64,000 nucleotides of DNA from Prado023 sp963706875 (GCA_963706875.1 CAVPNW010000015.1:124001-188000), one strand, 5' to 3'. Counted from the first letter of the stretch, positions 45,137 to 54,572 are shown. The notes: generated from the letters alone by a model not told the origin. Numbers and translations are program-made.

Positions 45137-46327
45137 TCACCCCGCCCGGTACGCCTCGCGCAGGCTGACCCGACCGCCCGTGCGCAGGGCTGCTCCCCGG
45201 TAGACCCGGGCGCCGAACCACACGAGGAACGCGATGAACGCGGCCGACCCCAGCAACGCGGCCACCACCTCCCACCAGACCGCGTCACCGGTCACGATCC
45301 GGAAGGGCATGAGCAGCGGTGACCAGATCGGGACCATCGACATGGGGGCGAGCAGCGGGCTGACCGTGCCCGTCAACGATGCGGCCGCGACGGCGTACGC
45401 CGGGAGCAGCAGCACCGAGGGGACATAGGTCAACGACTGGAGATCCTCGAGGCGTGACACCGTGGCCCCCATCGTCGCGAACACGAAGCTGTACATCGCG
45501 TACCCGATGACGAACCACAGGGTCATCCACGCCAACGACCCGAAGCCGAGACGGAACAGGTCCAGCCCCGCGGATCCATCCCCGAACGCCCAGAGCCCGA
45601 ACGCGTAGGTCATCCCGAGGATCACCAGCTGCACGAGTCCGAGGCCGCCGACCCCCAGCACCTTGCCCACCAGCATCGCGGCCGTCGACACCTTGGCCAG
45701 CACCAGCTCGGCCACGCGGGTCTGCTTCTCCTCGACCACGGCCGAGCCGACGAACTGGCCGAAGGCCATGACCAGGATGAACAGGATCACCACGCTGAAG
45801 AACGCCGCAGCCCCGCGTGCGACGGCCAGGTCATCGACGGGCCCGGCAGCGCTGAGGTCCTCCACCTCGATGACGACCGGCTCCATGACCGTGTCGACGG
45901 CATCCTGCGAGAGTCCCAGCTCGCGCGCTGCCTCCGCCCGGGCGGTGGCGGTCGCCGCTCCGCGCAGGACCGCGTCCACGGGCGGCGACGGTGCACCCAC
46001 GGCCACGATCGTGGTGCCGTCGATGAGAGCGGCATCGACCGATCCGCCCACGACTGCCGCCCTCGCCTGCGCCGGGGAGGGCGTGTCCAGTACGACGACG
46101 TCCACGCCCAGGGAGGTGGCCACGCGCTCCACCTCCGCGCCGAGCCCCGGCGGGTAGTCCCCCGCGAGGGTGACCGACGCGGAGGGCACCGGACGGCCCA
46201 CGAGGGAGACCGCGAACATCCCCGCCAGGATCAGCAGCATCGAACCGACCAGGACCCCGATGAACACCCGGCTCCGGCCGCGCTCCACGAACTCGCGGCG
46301 CGCGATCAGGCTCACCCCGCTAGACAT
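45137..46327 (-). CDS. ABC-2 type permease
   Basis: 396 residues. One N-terminal helix (VFIGVLVGSMLLILAGMFAV) is followed by a long extracytoplasmic loop (residues 45-165), then five to six helices from AAFFSVVILFILVMAFGQFV to the end. This is the NatB/ABC-2 exporter form. Its first bases overlap the stop of the ATPase gene by eight bases (ATGTCTAG). A small hairpin (GACCTG/CAGGTC) lies between its stop and the convergent MOT1 gene. The substrate is unknown. Confidence 0.9.
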   Translation of the reverse strand: MSSGVSLIARREFVERGRSRVFIGVLVGSMLLILAGMFAVSLVGRPVPSASVTLAGDYPPGLGAEVERVATSLGVDVVVLDTPSPAQARAAVVGGSVDAALIDGTTIVAVGAPSPPVDAVLRGAATATARAEAARELGLSQDAVDTVMEPVVIEVEDLSAAGPVDDLAVARGAAAFFSVVILFILVMAFGQFVGSAVVEEKQTRVAELVLAKVSTAAMLVGKVLGVGGLGLVQLVILGMTYAFGLWAFGDGSAGLDLFRLGFGSLAWMTLWFVIGYAMYSFVFATMGATVSRLEDLQSLTYVPSVLLLPAYAVAAASLTGTVSPLLAPMSMVPIWSPLLMPFRIVTGDAVWWEVVAALLGSAAFIAFLVWFGARVYRGAALRTGGRVSLREAYRAG

Positions 46328-47303
46328 GGGCGGCCCCGCCCGGTGCGGCGACCTCGACGGGGGAGCCCGCCGCCGGTTCGTCGACCGGCGCGCTCAGGGA
46401 TGCGCCTGCTGGTCCGGCCTGCACCGCCTCGTGGAACAGGTCTGCCAGGGACGGGGCCTCATAGCGGAACGACGTGATCGGACCGGCCGAACCGGCGGCC
46501 GCGAGCAGCTCCTGCGCCGTCACCGTGGCCGGGACCATCACGTGCGGTCGCTCACCGCCCACCCGGACCGCCCCCGTGATCTCGGGCACCCAGGGAGCAC
46601 CGGCAACGGTCACCTCCACGCGCCGTACCCCGGCCTGGGAGCGGATCGTGGCCAGGTCGCCGTGGGCCACCGTGACCCCGTCGTTGATGATCGCGACGTC
46701 GACGCACAGGTCCTCCACCAGCTCGAGCTGGTGGGAGGAGAACAGGATCGTCGCCCCGCGCGCCGCGGCTTCGCGCAGCACCGCGCCCATCTCCCCGACA
46801 CCCACGGGGTCCAGCCCCGAGAACGGCTCGTCGAGGACCAGGACCTGCGGACCGTGCACAAGCGCCGCAGCCAGCTGGACCCGCTGCTGGTTTCCGTGCG
46901 ACAGGGTGTCCAGGCGGTCCTTGGCCCGGTCGGCCAGGCCCAGCTGGTCCAGCCAGGACATGGCCGCGTCGCGGGCCTCCCGACGTCCCATCCCGGCAAG
47001 CCGCCCGAAGTGGACCAACTGCGTGATGATCGACATCTTCGGGTACAGGCCGCGCTCCTCGGGCATGTAGCCGAACTGCCGACGGATCGGCCGGGTCAGC
47101 TCCTGCCCGCCGTAGTGGATCCACCCGGCGTCCTGGTCGAGCAGGCCGAAGATGCAGCGCATGGTGGTGGTCTTGCCCGCGCCGTTGCGCCCCAGGAAGC
47201 CCAGGATCCGCCCGGGCTGCACCTGCAGGCTCAGCCCGCGGAGGACGACGAGGTCGCCGAAGGACTTCTCCAGCCCCTCCACCACCAGTTCGCTCGCCGC
47301 CAC
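46320..47303 (-). CDS. ABC transporter ATP-binding protein (NatA-like)
   Basis: About 327 residues. Walker A is GRNGAGKTTT, the signature is LSHGNQQRVQLAAAL, Walker B is VLVLDEPFSGLDP and the switch His is in LFSSHQLEL. A 90-residue C-terminal domain after the NBD is typical of the exporter subfamily. GTG 47303 is preferred because CAGACT ends six bases upstream; GTG 47309 would also fit. Operon with the permease. Confidence 0.92.
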   Translation of the reverse strand: MAASELVVEGLEKSFGDLVVLRGLSLQVQPGRILGFLGRNGAGKTTTMRCIFGLLDQDAGWIHYGGQELTRPIRRQFGYMPEERGLYPKMSIITQLVHFGRLAGMGRREARDAAMSWLDQLGLADRAKDRLDTLSHGNQQRVQLAAALVHGPQVLVLDEPFSGLDPVGVGEMGAVLREAAARGATILFSSHQLELVEDLCVDVAIINDGVTVAHGDLATIRSQAGVRRVEVTVAGAPWVPEITGAVRVGGERPHVMVPATVTAQELLAAAGSAGPITSFRYEAPSLADLFHEAVQAGPAGASLSAPVDEPAAGSPVEVAAPGGAAHV

Positions 47304-47441
47304 GGGCACAGTCTGGCACCGCGGCGGGGCAGCGGCCCGTCCTCGGGCGATCCCGGCCCAAGCGCCCGATTCCGGACCCCGTACGCGCTACCCTGCCACC
47401 GTCCGGTCTGGTACGGCCCATGCATTGCACAGGAGGCTCCC

Positions 47442-48128
47442 GTGAGCAGCTACGTCGATTCCCTGCTCGCCAACGGCGAGGAGATCGTCTACAAGACGAA
47501 GAAGCACTGGATCGCCCCGGCGTTCGCGACCATCACGGGCACCCTGCTGACCCTCGGCGGCCTGGCCGCGCTGTTCGGCCAGTTCTTCACCGACAACAGG
47601 TTCCTCAACGGCGTGCTCCTCTGGGGCGGTCTCGGAGCCCTGCTGATCGGGCTCGGCCTGCTGGCCAACGCGGCCGTGAAGTGGTGGGCGCAGTTCTACT
47701 TCGTCACCAACCAGAAGGTGATGAAGGTCGAGGGCGTCCTGCGCAAGTCGACCAGCGGGTCGGCCCTGGAGAAGATCAACGACATCACCATGGAGGAGCC
47801 GTTGCTCGGCCGGTGGCTGGGCTATGGCACGGTTCGCGTCCTCACCGCGGCCGACGAGTCCAACCTGCACTACACGTTCATGCGCAAGCCCCTGGAGTTC
47901 CGCAAGGCCATCCTCGACGCGAAGCTGCTGTGGGAGAAGCAGGACTCCCGGGACATCGCCGAAGCGGTCCGTGGCGCAGCAGCCCCACCAGCGGTGGCCG
48001 CGGTACCGACCAGCTCCGCACAGGAGATCGCCGACTCCATCGAGCGTCTGGCGCAGCTGCGTGACAGCGGCGCCATCACGGCCGAGGAGTTCGAGGCGAA
48101 GAAGGCCGAGCTGCTCGACCGGATGTAG
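47442..48128 (+). CDS. PH-domain (bPH_2) membrane protein with SHOCT tail
   Basis: 228 residues from GTG 47442, AGGAGG five bases before. Two membrane helices (residues 28-48 and 55-75) are followed by a bacterial PH domain (FYFVTNQKVMKVEGVLRKSTSGSALEKINDITMEEPLLGRW broken by strands). The C-terminal 30 residues (IADSIERLAQLRDSGAITAEEFEAKKAELL) are SHOCT. The role is unknown; such proteins may sense membrane or protein quality. TACCCT at 47389-47394 is a possible -10. Confidence 0.85.
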   Translation: MSSYVDSLLANGEEIVYKTKKHWIAPAFATITGTLLTLGGLAALFGQFFTDNRFLNGVLLWGGLGALLIGLGLLANAAVKWWAQFYFVTNQKVMKVEGVLRKSTSGSALEKINDITMEEPLLGRWLGYGTVRVLTAADESNLHYTFMRKPLEFRKAILDAKLLWEKQDSRDIAEAVRGAAAPPAVAAVPTSSAQEIADSIERLAQLRDSGAITAEEFEAKKAELLDRM

Positions 48129-48138
48129 CCCGCGGGGG

Positions 48139-48810
48139 CTACGGCGACAGGCGGCGGCGGGTCCAGGCTGCGGCGTCGTCGAGGCCACCGGGAGCTGCCC
48201 GGCGGTACTCGATCCGGTCGTGCAGCCGGGAGAAGCGACCCACCCAGAACTCCACCACCTCGGGCACCAGCACGTACCCGCCCCAGTGGTCGGGCATCGG
48301 GATCGGCTCGTCAGCGCCGAAGTGCTCCGTCAGCGCCACGACCCGCGCGTCGAGCTCCGCGCGGGTGACCTCCTGGCTCTGCCGGCTGGCCCACGCCCCG
48401 ACCTGGGCAGCGCGCGGCCGGGACGCGAAGTACGACTCGGACTCCGCGCGCGGCATGCGGTCGGCGCGCCCCCGCACCGCCACCTGCCGGTGCATCCCGT
48501 GCCATGGGAACAGCAGGGCGGCGTTCCCGGTCTGCTCGAGGTCGCGGCCCTTGCGCGATCCGTGGTTGGTGAAGAAGCAGAACCCGCGGGCGTCGACGAC
48601 CTTGACCAGCATCAACCGGACCGAGGGATGACCCCGACCGTCCACGGTGGCCAGAGTCGCCGCGTTCGGCTCGGGCAGCCCGAACTCGACAGCCTCGCCC
48701 AGCCAGGTCCTGAACAGGTCGAGCGGCGCCCCGGGAACGCTGTCCACCTCGAACCCCTCGATGGGGGCCCTCAGATACTCGATGCGCTGTACCGGGACCG
48801 GGTCGACCAT
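48139..48810 (-). CDS. pdxH: Pyridoxine/pyridoxamine 5'-phosphate oxidase
   Basis: 223 residues. The FMN-enzyme blocks are all present: SVRLMLVKVVDARGFCFFTNHGSRKGRDL, ALLFPWHGMHRQVAVRGRADRM, and the C-terminal FWVGRFSRLHDRIEYRR. It oxidises pyridoxine or pyridoxamine phosphate to PLP with O2. ATG 48810 is chosen; GATACT lies six bases upstream. It is divergent from the citrate synthase gene 120 bp away. Confidence 0.95.
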   Translation of the reverse strand: MVDPVPVQRIEYLRAPIEGFEVDSVPGAPLDLFRTWLGEAVEFGLPEPNAATLATVDGRGHPSVRLMLVKVVDARGFCFFTNHGSRKGRDLEQTGNAALLFPWHGMHRQVAVRGRADRMPRAESESYFASRPRAAQVGAWASRQSQEVTRAELDARVVALTEHFGADEPIPMPDHWGGYVLVPEVVEFWVGRFSRLHDRIEYRRAAPGGLDDAAAWTRRRLSP

Positions 48811-48930
48811 GACCCCAGTATCGACCCTCGGGGCGCCGGTCGGGGCTGGACCGGGGGCGCAGGCAGCAGGATCTCGCGCATCGGGAAGAATGGGGCGCGT
48901 CCCGGTCCGCCAACCGCGCAGGAGTGATCC

Positions 48931-50091
48931 ATGTCCGACTTCGTACCCGGCCTTGAGGGTGTCATCGCGTTCGAGACCGAGATCGCCGAGCCGGACAAGG
49001 AAGGCTCGGCGCTGCGCTATCGCGGCGTGGACATCGAGGACCTTGTCGGCCGCGTGACGTTCGGCCAGGTCTGGGGCCTGCTGGTCGACAACGAGTTCAA
49101 CCCGGGGCTGCCCCCGGCAGAGCCGTACCCGATCCCGGTGCACTCGGGCAACGTGCGGGTGGACATGCAGTCGGCGATCGCCATGCTGGCCCCCGCCTGG
49201 GGCCTGCAGCCCCTGCTGGACATCGATGACGACCAGGCCCGCGACGACCTGGCACGCGTGTCGGTCATGGCGATGTCCTTCGCCGCGCAGGCCGCCCGTG
49301 GGGTCGGCGTGCCGATGGTGCCCACGGCGCTGATCGACGAGGGTCGCACGGTCGTCGAGCGCATGATGATCCGCTGGCACGGCGAGCCCGACCCGGTGCA
49401 CATCCGCGCGGTCGATGCCTACTTCGTCTCAGCCGCGGAGCACGGGATGAACGCCTCCACGTTCACCTCGCGCGTGATCGCCTCCACCGGCGCCGATGTC
49501 GCCGCGGCGATCTCCGGGGCCATCGGCGCCATGTCCGGGCCCCTGCACGGCGGTGCGCCCAGTCGCGTGCTGCACATGCTCGAGGAGGTCGAGCGCACCG
49601 GTGACGCGCAGGGCTACATCAAGGGCGTCCTGGACCGCGGCGAGCGACTGATGGGCTTCGGGCACCGCGTCTACCGCGCGGAGGACCCGCGAGCCCGCGT
49701 GCTCCGGCGGACCTGCCAGGAGCTCGATGCCCCGCGCTACGAGGTCGCCGAGGCCCTTGAGGCCGCCGCCCTCAAGGAGCTGCGCGAGCGCCGCCCCGAC
49801 CGCGTGATCGAGACGAACGTGGAGTTCTGGGCAGCGATCATCCTGGACTTCGCCGACATCCCGCCCACCATGTTCCCGGCGATGTTCACCTGCGCACGGC
49901 TGGCCGGCTGGAGCGCGCACATCTACGAGCAGAAGCGCACCGGTCGCCTCGTGCGCCCCTCTGCCCGCTACCTGGGGCCCGGCCCCCGCGTCCCGCAGGA
50001 CGTGCCCGGCTGGAAGGACTCGATGCTGTTCCCGTACGACGGCGACCTCGGTCCGCTGTACGAGAAGACCCAGCCCCTTCCCCCGTTCTGA
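48931..50091 (+). CDS. Citrate synthase 2
   Basis: 386 residues, matching the short actinobacterial citrate synthase 2. Catalytic residues by alignment are His206 (GPLHGGAP), His245 (GFGHRVYR) and Asp306 (LDFADIP). EHGMNASTF at 170-178 is a further family block. It condenses acetyl-CoA with oxaloacetate. An AGGAG site precedes ATG. The second citrate synthase of the genome is not in the window, so which is the main TCA enzyme cannot be told. Confidence 0.95.
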   Translation: MSDFVPGLEGVIAFETEIAEPDKEGSALRYRGVDIEDLVGRVTFGQVWGLLVDNEFNPGLPPAEPYPIPVHSGNVRVDMQSAIAMLAPAWGLQPLLDIDDDQARDDLARVSVMAMSFAAQAARGVGVPMVPTALIDEGRTVVERMMIRWHGEPDPVHIRAVDAYFVSAAEHGMNASTFTSRVIASTGADVAAAISGAIGAMSGPLHGGAPSRVLHMLEEVERTGDAQGYIKGVLDRGERLMGFGHRVYRAEDPRARVLRRTCQELDAPRYEVAEALEAAALKELRERRPDRVIETNVEFWAAIILDFADIPPTMFPAMFTCARLAGWSAHIYEQKRTGRLVRPSARYLGPGPRVPQDVPGWKDSMLFPYDGDLGPLYEKTQPLPPF

Positions 50092-50152
50092 TCCCAACAG
50101 CCCAGCCACCCACCCACCGATCAACGCACCGACCAACCCGAAGGACACCACG

Positions 50153-51292
50153 GTGAGCACCGCCCTCGACCCGACCACCATCACGATCCCCGCCGACCTG
50201 CTCCCCGCGGACGGACGCTTCGGCTGCGGCCCGTCCAAGGTCCGGGTCGAGCAGGTGGACGCCCTGCGCGGTGCGGCCACCACGATCCTGGGCACCTCGC
50301 ACCGGCAGAAGACGGTGAAGTCCCAGGTCGGTCGGGTCCGGTCCGGCCTCGCGGAGCTGTTCGCCCTGCCTGACGGCTACGAGGTGATCCTCGGCAACGG
50401 CGGGTCCACCGCGTTCTGGGACGCCGCCACGTTCGGCCTGATCAACGACCGCGCGCAGTTCCTGACCTTCGGGGAGTTCGGCTCGAAGTTCGCCAAGGCC
50501 GCGAAGACCGCCCCGCACCTGGGCGCCCCGACGGTGATCACCTCGGACCCGGGCAGCGCGCCGGTGTTCGCCGCCGAGGCGGGGATCGACCTGTACGGCA
50601 CCCCGCACAACGAGACGTCCACCGGTGTGGCGATCACCCCCACCCGGGTGGCCGGCGCGGATGCCGGGGCCCTGATGGCCTTCGACGCCACGTCGGCGGC
50701 CGGTGGCCTGGCCGTGGACCCCACGCAGTTCGACGTCTACTACTTCGCCCCGCAGAAGTGCTTCGCCTCCGACGGCGGGCTGTGGTTCGCACTGCTGTCC
50801 CCGGCGGCGGTGGAGCGGATCGAGTCGATCGCTGCGTCCGGGCGCTGGGTGCCGGCGTTCCTGGACCTGAAGATCGCCCTGGACAACTCGCGCCTGGAGC
50901 AGACCTACAACACCCCCGCGCTGGCAACGATCCTGATGATGGCCGAGCAGGTCGACTGGTTCAACAGCCAGGGTGGGATGGCCTGGACGACGGCCCGCAC
51001 CGCGCAGTCCGCCGGGAACCTCTACGGCTGGGCCGAGGCCTCGCAGTACGCCACCCCCTACGTGACCGATCCGGCGCTGCGCAGCAACGTGGTGGGGACC
51101 ATCGACTTCGACGACTCCATCGACGCAGCCGCCGTGGCCAAGGCCCTGCGCGCCAACGGGATCCTGGACACCGAGCCCTACCGCAAGCTCGGGCGCAACC
51201 AGCTGCGCGTGGCGATGTTCCCGTCAGTGGACCCGGCCGACGTGTCCGCGCTGACCCGTTCGATCGACCACGTGGTCGCCGCACTGGCCTGA
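50153..51292 (+). CDS. serC: Phosphoserine transaminase
   Basis: 379 residues of the actinobacterial SerC type. The PLP lysine is Lys202 in FAPQKCFASDGG. The start FGCGPSKVR and GTSHRQKTVK are family blocks. It makes phosphoserine from phosphohydroxypyruvate and glutamate. GTG 50153 follows GAAGGA. It lies about 60 bp after citrate synthase and could be co-transcribed. Confidence 0.95.
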   Translation: MSTALDPTTITIPADLLPADGRFGCGPSKVRVEQVDALRGAATTILGTSHRQKTVKSQVGRVRSGLAELFALPDGYEVILGNGGSTAFWDAATFGLINDRAQFLTFGEFGSKFAKAAKTAPHLGAPTVITSDPGSAPVFAAEAGIDLYGTPHNETSTGVAITPTRVAGADAGALMAFDATSAAGGLAVDPTQFDVYYFAPQKCFASDGGLWFALLSPAAVERIESIAASGRWVPAFLDLKIALDNSRLEQTYNTPALATILMMAEQVDWFNSQGGMAWTTARTAQSAGNLYGWAEASQYATPYVTDPALRSNVVGTIDFDDSIDAAAVAKALRANGILDTEPYRKLGRNQLRVAMFPSVDPADVSALTRSIDHVVAALA

Positions 51293-51313
51293 CCCGCCAC
51301 GCGATCCCCGGCG

Positions 51314-51351
51314 TGCGCGGAACCTCCGCGCGGTACGCCAGATTCCGCGCA
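51314..51351. terminator. Hairpin between convergent genes
   Basis: TGCGCGGAA and TTCCGCGCA form a 9-bp stem with a 20-base loop that contains AACCTCCGCG, reminiscent of the GCAGAYCCTCC repeat family but too diverged to call. Confidence 0.5.
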
Positions 51352-51369
51352 GGTGGGAGGAGCCTGCGG

Positions 51370-52425
51370 TCACGCCTTGCGGCCCGACCGGCTGCCTCGA
51401 CGCGCGACGCGACGCAGGACGACCAGCGCGATGAGGGCGGCCAGCGCCACGGCCGCGATGCGCACGTAGGGGTAGATGTCGAACCCGGCCACCCGCGGCA
51501 GCACTCCGGCGATCCCGCCGTCGGTTCCCAGTGCCGTGCGCGGGATGTCCACCCGGATCAGGTCGCCGGACCGCTCCGACGCCACGATCAGGCCCTTGCC
51601 ATCGGCGGTCCAGGTGATCGCCTCGCCCTGGGGCTGCAGCGGGAGGCCGAACCGCGCCTGCGCCTCCCCCGGAGGCTTGCCCGTGAACACCTCGGCCGAG
51701 AGGTAGTCGCGCACCACGAAGCGCTTGCCCCCGGGGGCCATCGCCGCATCGGTCACCTGCGAGCGCGCCGTGCCGATCTCCTCGGCCTTCATCGGCGTGC
51801 GCGAGTCAGTCATCGGGCTGGGCAGGGCGTAGATGCCCCCGACGCCGTCCTCCTTGCTGATCACCCAGAGCCGTTCGCGCTTCGGGTCGGCCATCAGGGC
51901 CTCGGCGTTGACTGGGCCGTCCGGGTAGGTGAACCGGTAGGTCGTCACGGGCACATCCGCATCGACGAGCCGGGCTGGCTCGATCACCTTGTGGATCCGG
52001 GCATACGGCCAGGAGTCGCGGTTGTCACCGATGTCGGCGACCCAGATCACGTCCCTGCCCTGGGCGTCGCGCCCGATCGCCAGTGCCTCATGGTCCCGCG
52101 CCGGGGTGTCCAGGAGGGTCAGGGTCGCGCGGATCGAGCAGTCGGTGGTGTCCACGGCGTAGAGGAACGGACCGCCCCCGGAGTCGTTGGTCATCCAGAT
52201 GGTGTCCTCGTGCTGGCGGGACAGTGCGATCCCGCTGACCTCACCGAGCTCTCCGGTGTCGAACGTGCACAGCACCTCGTCGGCCGACCCGAGGATCGCC
52301 GGCAGCGCCGTCGACGCGCCGGTCATCCGCAGCGCATCCGGCACCAGGCCCGGGGGCAGGGCCATCGCCCCGAGCAGGGCGGCAGCTCCTGATGCGAGCA
52401 GCACACGCCCGAACACAGCACCCAT
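51370..52425 (-). CDS. Membrane-anchored beta-propeller-like protein
   Basis: 351 residues. An N-terminal hydrophobic leader (VLLASGAAALLGAMALPPGLV) is followed by strand-rich repeats (GEVSGIALSRQHEDTIWMTND, NAEALMADPKRERLWVISK, GKGLIVASERSG) resembling six-bladed propellers. A C-terminal helix (YVRIAAVALAALIALVVLRR) with a basic tail ends the protein. It is likely external with the tail in the membrane. The ligand is unknown. ATG 52425 is two bases after the stop of the DUF2530 gene. Confidence 0.8.
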   Translation of the reverse strand: MGAVFGRVLLASGAAALLGAMALPPGLVPDALRMTGASTALPAILGSADEVLCTFDTGELGEVSGIALSRQHEDTIWMTNDSGGGPFLYAVDTTDCSIRATLTLLDTPARDHEALAIGRDAQGRDVIWVADIGDNRDSWPYARIHKVIEPARLVDADVPVTTYRFTYPDGPVNAEALMADPKRERLWVISKEDGVGGIYALPSPMTDSRTPMKAEEIGTARSQVTDAAMAPGGKRFVVRDYLSAEVFTGKPPGEAQARFGLPLQPQGEAITWTADGKGLIVASERSGDLIRVDIPRTALGTDGGIAGVLPRVAGFDIYPYVRIAAVALAALIALVVLRRVARRGSRSGRKA

Positions 52426-52427
52426 CC

Positions 52428-52700
52428 TCAGCCGGTCGACCCCGCGCCGGTGGGCCGGGCGTCGCGCTCCCGTGCCCGTATCAGCGACCGGCGCTTGACG
52501 AGGATGCCCAAGGTGACGATGCCTATCAGCAGCCCCGCCCCGCAGACGGCCAGCCACCACTGCGTGCCACGGTCCGCGAGCTCGTCGCGCTGCACGACCA
52601 GCACCAGTCCGGACAGCACCCACAGTCCCAACCCGACCTGGATAGCCCGGATGCCGTCGTTGCGCACCGGTTCCAGCTGCGGCGGATCGGGCGTGGACAT
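52428..52700 (-). CDS. DUF2530 small membrane protein
   Basis: 90 residues with two helices (AIQVGLGLWVLSGLVLVV and WWLAVCGAGLLIGIVTLGILV). This matches DUF2530, a conserved small membrane protein of Actinobacteria. ATG 52700 is preferred, as TAGGGT ends seven bases upstream (leaderless). It is the first gene of a short operon with the propeller-like gene. Function unknown. Confidence 0.85.
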   Translation of the reverse strand: MSTPDPPQLEPVRNDGIRAIQVGLGLWVLSGLVLVVQRDELADRGTQWWLAVCGAGLLIGIVTLGILVKRRSLIRARERDARPTGAGSTG

Positions 52701-52736
52701 GACCACAACCCTAACCCGACCCCACGGGGCCCCGGG

Positions 52737-52820
52737 TCAGCGAAGGGCCGCCACGGCGGTGATGGCGATCAGCCCCAGCAGCACGGCCAGGGTGAGGAAC
52801 CGACGGGCCCGCGGATCCAT
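52737..52820 (-). CDS. Possible 27-residue single-helix membrane peptide
   Basis: MDPRARRFLTLAVLLGLIAI then a short tail to TGA. It starts four bases after the DUF3027 stop. A short basic head and one hydrophobic helix fit a small membrane protein, but the length makes it uncertain. Confidence 0.45.
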   Translation of the reverse strand: MDPRARRFLTLAVLLGLIAITAVAALR

Positions 52821-52824
52821 CGCG

Positions 52825-53559
52825 TCAGGACCGGGGCTGTTCCGGGACAGCCTCGGAATGGGCGCCGCACCCGAAGGTCAGGGCGACGACGCGACCATCG
52901 GCCGGTGACATCCCATTGGCGCACACCCCGAACGCCGAGCCCGTCGGGCCACCGATCGGCATCAGGAACCCGCAGGTGCTGCACGACCCGGGCGCCGAGC
53001 GAGCCATCGGGGTGCTCGGGCCGGTGTCGCCCTCGAGCCAGCGGCTCGTGGCGTCGTCGCGGCCCTCGGGCGACAGCACGCGACGCCGGCCGATGCCCAG
53101 CTCCCACCCCGAGGGGCGCAGGCCGGGCTCATCGGAGGCGGCTGCCAGGTCGTCGAGACCCGACCATCCGGGGGACAGGCGCGGATCGTCGTCGGTCGTG
53201 GGCAGGACGTCGCCGACCCCGAGGTCGCCGGGCTCCACCCGCTGGCTCCACGGCACCCACGCGGGGGCGACCAGTGCGTCCGACCCGGGCAGCATCGCGA
53301 TCTCATCGATCGTCACGACCCGAGCGCGCGGGGCCCGCGCGACTGTCACGGCCCACTGCCACCCGCGGTACCCGGGAGCGGCGGAGACGAAGCGGTGGGT
53401 CACCACACGGTCGTCCTCGGCCACCACGCCGAGGTGCTCGCCTACATGGTCCGCGGGGACGAGCTCCAGGATTGCGGCACGGGCCTCGTCCACCGCATCG
53501 CGGCACACGGCATCGACCGGGGCCGCCTTGCGGGGACGGCTGGTCATGGTCTCGGTCAT
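52825..53559 (-). CDS. DUF3027 protein
   Basis: 244 residues. DUF3027 is conserved in Actinobacteria next to csp and DUF2771 genes. Visible blocks are HVGEHLGVVAEDDRVVTHRF, WQWAVTVARAPRARVVTIDE and WVPWSQRVEPGDLGVGD. The C-terminal third has a cysteine cluster (CSTCGFLMPIGGPTGSAFGVCANG, FGCGAHSE) that could bind zinc. ATG 53559 is chosen. Function unknown. Divergent from the DUF2771 gene. Confidence 0.9.
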   Translation of the reverse strand: MTETMTSRPRKAAPVDAVCRDAVDEARAAILELVPADHVGEHLGVVAEDDRVVTHRFVSAAPGYRGWQWAVTVARAPRARVVTIDEIAMLPGSDALVAPAWVPWSQRVEPGDLGVGDVLPTTDDDPRLSPGWSGLDDLAAASDEPGLRPSGWELGIGRRRVLSPEGRDDATSRWLEGDTGPSTPMARSAPGSCSTCGFLMPIGGPTGSAFGVCANGMSPADGRVVALTFGCGAHSEAVPEQPRS

Positions 53560-53634
53560 GGGACTTCCCGGGTCGCGCGGTCCGGCCACCGGCCGGGTGG
53601 GGCGGGCTGGCCACCACGCAGATAGGCTACCCCC

Positions 53635-54099
53635 ATGAAGTCGCCGCGCCGGTCCCTGGCGATCGCCCTGGTCGCCCTGTCCCCACTCGTGCTCGCCGGA
53701 TGCGAGAAGCCCTACCCGGGTGTCACCGTGTGGTCCGGGACCTCGAGCGAGCACACGCAGGCGCTCTGCTGGCAGCCCGAGGAGCAGGGCGGGCTGACGG
53801 CCAAGGAGTGCGCCAACGACATCCTGGAGACGGCCGGCTCCGGACAGGGCATCACCGCGCTGGAGGTCGCGCCCGGGGCCACGGTCGGCGTCTCCGTCGA
53901 CCCGATCGTCGCTGAGGGCGGCTGGTCACTGCAGATCGCGGGCCAGACACTGGCCACCGGCCTGACCGAGACCTACTACCGGTTCACGTTCCCCGAGCAG
54001 GTCGCTGCCGAGGGCCCCGGCTACACGCTGCAGGTGATCGCCGCCGCCCGGCCCAACGGCGCCCGGGGCTACTGGTTCTTCCAGCTCGTCCCCCGCTGA
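53635..54099 (+). CDS. DUF2771-like lipoprotein
   Basis: 154 residues with lipobox LAGC (residue 22), then a beta domain with YPGVTVWSGTSSEHTQALCW and SLQIAGQTLATGLTETYYRF. It resembles DUF2771, an actinobacterial lipoprotein near csp/DUF3027. TAGGCT ends six bases before the ATG, so leaderless. Function unknown; exported. Confidence 0.82.
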   Translation: MKSPRRSLAIALVALSPLVLAGCEKPYPGVTVWSGTSSEHTQALCWQPEEQGGLTAKECANDILETAGSGQGITALEVAPGATVGVSVDPIVAEGGWSLQIAGQTLATGLTETYYRFTFPEQVAAEGPGYTLQVIAAARPNGARGYWFFQLVPR

Positions 54100-54188
54100 G
54101 GCCCCTCGCGTTCACGCGAGACCCGCTGCACCGCACGCCCGGGTTACTCTGGAGCGTTGCAGTCCCCACGCACACCCAGGAGTTCACA

Positions 54189-54572
54189 GTGCCCACCGGC
54201 AAGGTCAAGTGGTACGACACGGAGAAGGGCTTCGGCTTCCTCACCTCCGACGAGGGCGAGGACGTCTTCCTCCACGGGAACTCCCTGCCCGCCGGGGTCA
54301 CCAGCCTCAAGGGCGGAACACGCGTCGAGTTCGGCGTCGTGGACGGCAAGAAGGGCAAGACCGCGCTGTCGCTGAAGGTGCTCGAGCCCACGGCATCGGT
54401 GGTCAAGGCCAAGCGCAAGCCGGCCGAGGAGATGGCGATCATCGTCGAGACCCTGATCAACCTCCTCGACGGCGTGGGCAACGACCTGCGCAAGGGTCGC
54501 TACCCGGCCGACGCCAAGGGAGCCAAGGTTGCCGCCGTGCTGCGCGCGGTGGCCGACGACCTCGATGCCTGA
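54189..54572 (+). CDS. Cold-shock domain protein, long actinobacterial form
   Basis: 127 residues. The CSD begins GKVKWYDTEKGFGFLTSDEGEDVFLH, with the RNP motifs KGFGFL and VFLH. A C-terminal helical extension of about 60 residues (KAKRKPAEEMAIIVETLINLLDGVGNDL) is typical of the long actinobacterial Csp. It binds RNA or ssDNA as a chaperone. GTG 54189; the gene overlaps the next by eight bases. Confidence 0.95.
   Translation: MPTGKVKWYDTEKGFGFLTSDEGEDVFLHGNSLPAGVTSLKGGTRVEFGVVDGKKGKTALSLKVLEPTASVVKAKRKPAEEMAIIVETLINLLDGVGNDLRKGRYPADAKGAKVAAVLRAVADDLDA

Noticed and set aside
46170..47441. Upstream extension of the PH-domain gene
   Set aside because: It overlaps the ABC genes on minus and lacks domain character; AGGAGG at 47431 marks the start at 47442.
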